The notes beneath the pieces are model-generated. The model ran no database searches. It worked only from the letters and a program-made list of their open reading frames with translations, and was not told where the DNA came from. Of a DNA stretch of 34,355 bases, positions 31,103 to 34,355 are shown piece by piece. The position numbers and the translations under genes were made by a program. How positions within the stretch are numbered: position 1 is the stretch's first letter; each line of letters begins with the position of its first letter. Source of the DNA: JABJPM01 sp964344655 (GTDB taxonomy: Archaea > Nanobdellota > Nanobdellia > SCGC-AAA011-G17 > PNOQ01); assembly GCA_964344655.1 (NCBI GenBank), contig CAYFOF010000006.1:1-34355 (forward strand). Reading direction: 5' to 3'.

Positions 31103-32809
31103 CTATTTATACATATTTAGTTTTTGTTTCTGACCGTTTGTGTCGTAAAAATCAATATATGACTCCAAAATGGTGTCACCTCTTATTGTTCTTAACACTG
31201 GTACGTTATTTACATCCCCATCATTCTCTACCAACTTCAAAAAATTACCATTTGACTGTTTCTTTGATTCAAACCTGTTAGTATCCTCATTATATGCTAA
31301 TACATCACCTGTTTGTAGTGGGTAGTTTAAAGTAATATTTACAATATCTGTAAGATTTAAGTTGTCTAGTCTATTATTTATCTCTGTAATAATGTTGGGA
31401 TTATTCTGTAGAGTTGTCGCAATCTCCTGAAGTGTGTCTAATGATTCAACCGCATCTCCAATGACATTCTTAATTGCATTCTTGATAGAACCGATTGTAC
31501 TTTCATCACCGTTAATAACGTTTAATCTATTTAGTATATCTGTATTGTGTATAAGTTGATCTGCAATGAATGTAGTCAATTGACCCTTTACATCTAATAC
31601 ATGTTCTGTTCTATCTGTTATTTCTTTGTTGATTAGTGATAGTAGATTATCGTCTTCTGCAATTCTAGCAGTTTCCTCATTGGTCAATAGTCCAATAATC
31701 TCATTATCTTTTAATTGTCTGGTTGATGATTCATCACTAATCAAACCAGATAATCTACTATCTAATTCCGTATCTTTTGTTTTTCTTGCAAGTGTCTCTG
31801 CATCCAATTTAGACTGAAGTAAATTGTCGCCACTTATCCTACTATTTGTCTCTGATGTTAAATCTGTTCTTAATTGTGTATCACTTGCGATTCTTGACTG
31901 TGTTTCTTCGTCTATATTTGACTGAAGATTTATATCTGCCAATACACGTGCGTCTTCTTCGGCATCTAGTCTTGTTTGAAGATTATTATCAGTAGTAGTT
32001 CTTTCTAATGTTTCTTTATTTAGTTTTGTCTGAAGTAGATTATCTCCAGTAACCCTTTGTGATTTTTCGTTTGCTAATTTTACATCAAACTCGGATACTA
32101 CTCTATCAATCTCTGCAATTCTGTCTGCAATTTCTTGTTCCAGTTTTGTGTTAAGTGCAGTTATTAAATCTTCAAGTCTAATATCTTCAGAAGTTCTTGT
32201 TTGGATTTCTAAATCAATCTTATCATTGATTGTCTTAATGAATTCTGGATCGTCACCGATTGCCGATGCCAGTTCATTCAGTGTGTCTAATGTATCTGGT
32301 GCGAGGTCAATCAGATTATAGATTGCATGTTTGATTGAACCCTCTGTATATTCATCACCCTCAATAACATCTAGTCGGGAACGAATAGGTTGCAAATCCA
32401 AAGTGATAGCAATAGTACCATCATCATTGTCTATCAAATCAAACTCATCATTGAACGATAAACTGTCTACTCGCAACTCTTCTGTAGGATTGTTTTCTTT
32501 ATCAAACCCACTAACTTTTACAGTACTACCAATAGTCCTCCATTCTCCATTGTGAGAGTAATAGAAATCACCACTATCATCCAACTTTGTTAATGTTGTT
32601 TCTTCTGGACTATCAGTTGCCATATCCATATATGATGAATATGTTTTGTACTTAACCAATTCAAGGTTTGCTCTCGCACCCTCTTTGGTCATTGCACCAG
32701 TACCACCATCGGATATATCTACATAATCCTCTTCAACAAATTCACCAAGTAGAACCTCTCCGTTTGATTGGAAGATTGCTTTAACTGGTTTAATCATTGA
32801 ATATGGCAT
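31103..32809 (-). CDS. Coiled-coil fibre protein with 14-15-residue repeats
   Basis: 568 residues. The N-terminus contains D-G-G-T-G-A-M-T-K-E-G-A-R-A-N-L-E-L, a module common in phage fibres. About residues 155-200 and 440-485 are two copies of a helical unit (L-D-T-L-N-E-L-A-S-A-I-G-D-D-P-E-F and L-D-T-L-Q-E-I-A-T-T-L-Q-N-N-P-N-I). Between them runs a long series of E-x-x-x-R-x-x-x-D-x-x-L-Q-x-x-L-D repeats, a trimeric coiled-coil shaft like that of the 647-aa fibre but more diverged. A short beta C-terminus ends it. It follows PAAR by 2 bases, so it is co-transcribed with the spike tip. It could link baseplate to fibre; the precise role is unknown. Confidence 0.7.
   Translation of the reverse strand: MPYSMIKPVKAIFQSNGEVLLGEFVEEDYVDISDGGTGAMTKEGARANLELVKYKTYSSYMDMATDSPEETTLTKLDDSGDFYYSHNGEWRTIGSTVKVSGFDKENNPTEELRVDSLSFNDEFDLIDNDDGTIAITLDLQPIRSRLDVIEGDEYTEGSIKHAIYNLIDLAPDTLDTLNELASAIGDDPEFIKTINDKIDLEIQTRTSEDIRLEDLITALNTKLEQEIADRIAEIDRVVSEFDVKLANEKSQRVTGDNLLQTKLNKETLERTTTDNNLQTRLDAEEDARVLADINLQSNIDEETQSRIASDTQLRTDLTSETNSRISGDNLLQSKLDAETLARKTKDTELDSRLSGLISDESSTRQLKDNEIIGLLTNEETARIAEDDNLLSLINKEITDRTEHVLDVKGQLTTFIADQLIHNTDILNRLNVINGDESTIGSIKNAIKNVIGDAVESLDTLQEIATTLQNNPNIITEINNRLDNLNLTDIVNITLNYPLQTGDVLAYNEDTNRFESKKQSNGNFLKLVENDGDVNNVPVLRTIRGDTILESYIDFYDTNGQKQKLNMYK
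31104..31111 (-). promoter_or_regulatory. Late promoter of the 1063-aa structural gene
   Basis: TATAAATA on the minus strand; it overlaps the stop codon of the preceding fibre gene (31103-31105). Predicted start near 31098. Confidence 0.8.
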
Positions 32810-32811
32810 TC

Positions 32812-33099
32812 TTAACCACCCACAAATACGTTACCAGAACCAGACGCAACAGACGAACCACAAGCAACAGGATCACCAATTCGTCCTTGTTGTTTACTAT
32901 TTGTGTATACTGTGCTAGAACCCGCTGCCAAGTTTGAATCATGGCAAGGTATTACACAACAATGAGAAACCCAATGATCCCCTTGTCTGTGTGCTGGTAA
33001 ACTGTTGATGAATACATTTGGGGAACCTTGATCGTTTGGTCTTCCACCATAACATCCGTGTCCCGTACATGTATCTCCTAATCTTGCCGCTGCTGGCAT
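32812..33099 (-). CDS. 5.4: PAAR spike-tip protein (T4 gp5.4-like)
   Basis: 95 residues (T4 gp5.4 97). PAAR proteins cap the central spike with a sharp, metal-bound cone. It starts P-A-A-A-R-L-G-D and has repeated short beta strands with Gly/Asn turns. Candidate metal ligands are in G-H-G-C-Y (about 13-17), S-H-C-C (about 45-48) and P-C-H-D (about 51-54). S-P-N-V-F-I-N and G-S-G-N-V-F-V-G-G are typical PAAR strands at the middle and C-terminus. AAGGAG lies upstream. It occupies the T4 order between gene 5 and the wedge genes. Confidence 0.93.
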   Translation of the reverse strand: MPAAARLGDTCTGHGCYGGRPNDQGSPNVFINSLPAHRQGDHWVSHCCVIPCHDSNLAAGSSTVYTNSKQQGRIGDPVACGSSVASGSGNVFVGG

Positions 33100-33110
33100 T
33101 GGTATTCTCC

Positions 33111-34355
33111 TTAGTCTTTATTACAACAACTTACATATATATTTATCTTACTTTTCTGGTCGTAATTATCATCATAGAAAACTTCTGGTGATACTATCTC
33201 ACAATCAATTCTCATCTCATCTTCATCTATTATTTCATGTTCTAATGATTTAAACACAACATCTTCTGATCCATCTTGTGGTTCATAGATAAAATAACCA
33301 TCCAACTTCATTCTATCAAGGTATGTTTGATTGTCAACTTGTTTTCCATCAATATAATACGGTTCTGTTGAATTTAAAATAAACCTATCTCTATCGTATG
33401 TAAAATTATTGTGAATGACAAATTTAACATCTACCTTTTTATTTATATTTTGTCTAGGATAGAACCCTTCAAAAACAACTGTATGTACCCTTGGATTGAT
33501 TGGTTTTATTCTAAAATCTTTATAGTTTTCATCAACTACATGACCATAAAAATCAAACCAATCTTCATTCTCATATTTCATTAAGAACCTATCATAATCT
33601 TGAATATTTCCTTTAATAATGGTTCCGTCTTCTATAGATAAGCACTCAGGAAGTCTACCAAATATAATATCAAAATTCCAATTCGCATAATAATCATCCC
33701 ATTCTGGATGAAACAATCTTTCCCAATCAGATATACGATTTGTTTTTGAATTGATATTATGATTAATATCCTCAAACTCAATAACATTTCCTGGGAAAGT
33801 ACCATCAACAATATGGGTTTCATGGCAATCAGAAATCTCATAATGACGTTTGTATACTGTATATTTACACTCATTTGAAGGGTGTGATGTCATTTGTCTA
33901 ATATTTGGTGGGATAGTATGACCGTATGCATTACTACCTCTCCATTTTTTCAATGTGTGATTATGATATTGTTTTGTTCTACCAGATGTGATTGAATAAT
34001 GTTCTGAGTTTTGAGAATCTGTATGAATTGGTGAACTAAAGAAATCCATACTCTTTGTATCAAATGTGAATTGATTCATTACAAAGAATGGATTAAATAC
34101 CACACCAATACCATTGAATATTTCTATATTTGTATTTGTTACAATATGACTTCTACTGTAATTTGTATAGAATGGATTTCTTCTATAATCGTGTCTCAAT
34201 GGACTACATGTATATGCATTGAACTCAAAGTAATTTTCATTATCTATTTTTTGGAACCAGTTAAACAATTGGTAATTTGGTTCATATATATCAAAATTAC
34301 CTTCATAATTCTTGTACAATGAAAGAGGCATAAACATATTGTTAGGCATCTTCAT
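33111..34355 (-). CDS. Unidentified structural-type protein, possibly partial at the window edge
   Basis: The frame is open to the last base. The ATG at 34355 is the final codon of the window, so it may be the start or an internal Met; another ATG is at 34349. The 414 visible residues are rich in Tyr, Phe, Asn, Asp and His and look all-beta (R-V-H-T-V-V-F-E-G-F-Y-P-R-Q, V-K-F-V-I-H-N-N-F). An acidic stretch precedes the end, and the last residues are V-S-C-C-N-K-D. There is no membrane segment or coiled coil. It lies just before PAAR, where T4 has gene 5 (spike lysozyme), but no lysozyme motif is visible. It is probably a baseplate or virion protein. Confidence 0.55.
   Translation of the reverse strand: MKMPNNMFMPLSLYKNYEGNFDIYEPNYQLFNWFQKIDNENYFEFNAYTCSPLRHDYRRNPFYTNYSRSHIVTNTNIEIFNGIGVVFNPFFVMNQFTFDTKSMDFFSSPIHTDSQNSEHYSITSGRTKQYHNHTLKKWRGSNAYGHTIPPNIRQMTSHPSNECKYTVYKRHYEISDCHETHIVDGTFPGNVIEFEDINHNINSKTNRISDWERLFHPEWDDYYANWNFDIIFGRLPECLSIEDGTIIKGNIQDYDRFLMKYENEDWFDFYGHVVDENYKDFRIKPINPRVHTVVFEGFYPRQNINKKVDVKFVIHNNFTYDRDRFILNSTEPYYIDGKQVDNQTYLDRMKLDGYFIYEPQDGSEDVVFKSLEHEIIDEDEMRIDCEIVSPEVFYDDNYDQKSKINIYVSCCNKD

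Noticed and set aside
33440..33447. TATAAATA on the minus strand inside the 414-aa gene
   Set aside because: It is deep within coding sequence, about 340 bases before the PAAR gene. It could serve PAAR, but nothing else supports it.
1..34355. tRNA genes, photosynthesis genes or host metabolic markers
   Set aside because: None were seen on reading; no cloverleaf-like or recognisable metabolic gene apart from the U32-like candidate.

Overview
This is a segment of an AT-rich, double-stranded DNA, contractile-tailed phage genome of the T4 superfamily. The gene order, read along the minus strand, is the T4/marine T4-like order: PAAR spike tip (5.4-like), baseplate/fibre block, 13-14-15-16-17-18-19-20-(67)-(68)-21-22-23-3-uvsY-uvsW-(small gene)-55-47-46. 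The block 23-3-uvsY-uvsW-55-47-46 in this compact order is what I recall from marine exo-T-even phages (cyanophages, pelagiphages). No photosynthesis gene, tRNA or host marker is visible, so the host is unknown. Every gene except one is on the minus strand; the exception is a GIY-YIG homing endonuclease on the plus strand.

Layout from right to left, in the direction of transcription. 34355-27076: an unidentified structural protein that may continue off the edge, the PAAR tip, a long coiled-coil fibre, a 1063-residue structural protein and two small virion-type genes. 26990-22518: two fibre genes flanking two small helical genes. 22424-17978: neck (13, 14), sheath stabiliser (15) and terminase (16, 17). 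17878-12770: sheath, tube, portal, two prohead core genes and the protease. 12718-10260: scaffold and major capsid protein. 10192-7344: tail-tube-fold gp3, UvsY, UvsW and a small Sm-like candidate. 7179-2009: late sigma factor gp55, two tiny genes, and gp47 and gp46 with a U32-like iron-sulfur TIM-barrel candidate inserted between them. 2017-1: the endonuclease, a KOW-like basic protein and a truncated CobT-like HExxH metalloprotein with an acidic repeat tail.

Regulation can be read directly. The T4 late-promoter octamer TATAAATA precedes the 1063-aa gene, the 647-aa fibre, the 70-aa gene, 13, 18, 22, 23, 3, 55 and, on the plus strand, the endonuclease. Three times a hairpin terminator is followed at once by a late octamer and a new gene (10.2, 22.5 and 25.0 kb), which marks transcription-unit boundaries. 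Sigma-70-like promoters of the form CTTGACA-N17-(-10) precede the KOW gene and gp55, with a weaker one before the CobT-like gene. A fourth points the opposite way, from the gp55 control region into the 3' end of the uvsW unit, with no reading frame behind it. Gene 55 starts at TTG behind a perfect 8-base Shine-Dalgarno.

The strongest candidates for something new are the U32-like protein coupled to gp47/gp46, the endonuclease whose frame is broken exactly at an A-AAA-AAG slippery heptamer, the antisense-oriented promoter facing uvsW, and the apparently leaderless late start of gene 3. No gene-free stretch exceeds 300 bases; the longest are 7180-7343 (164 bases, regulatory) and 1301-1445 (145 bases, regulatory).
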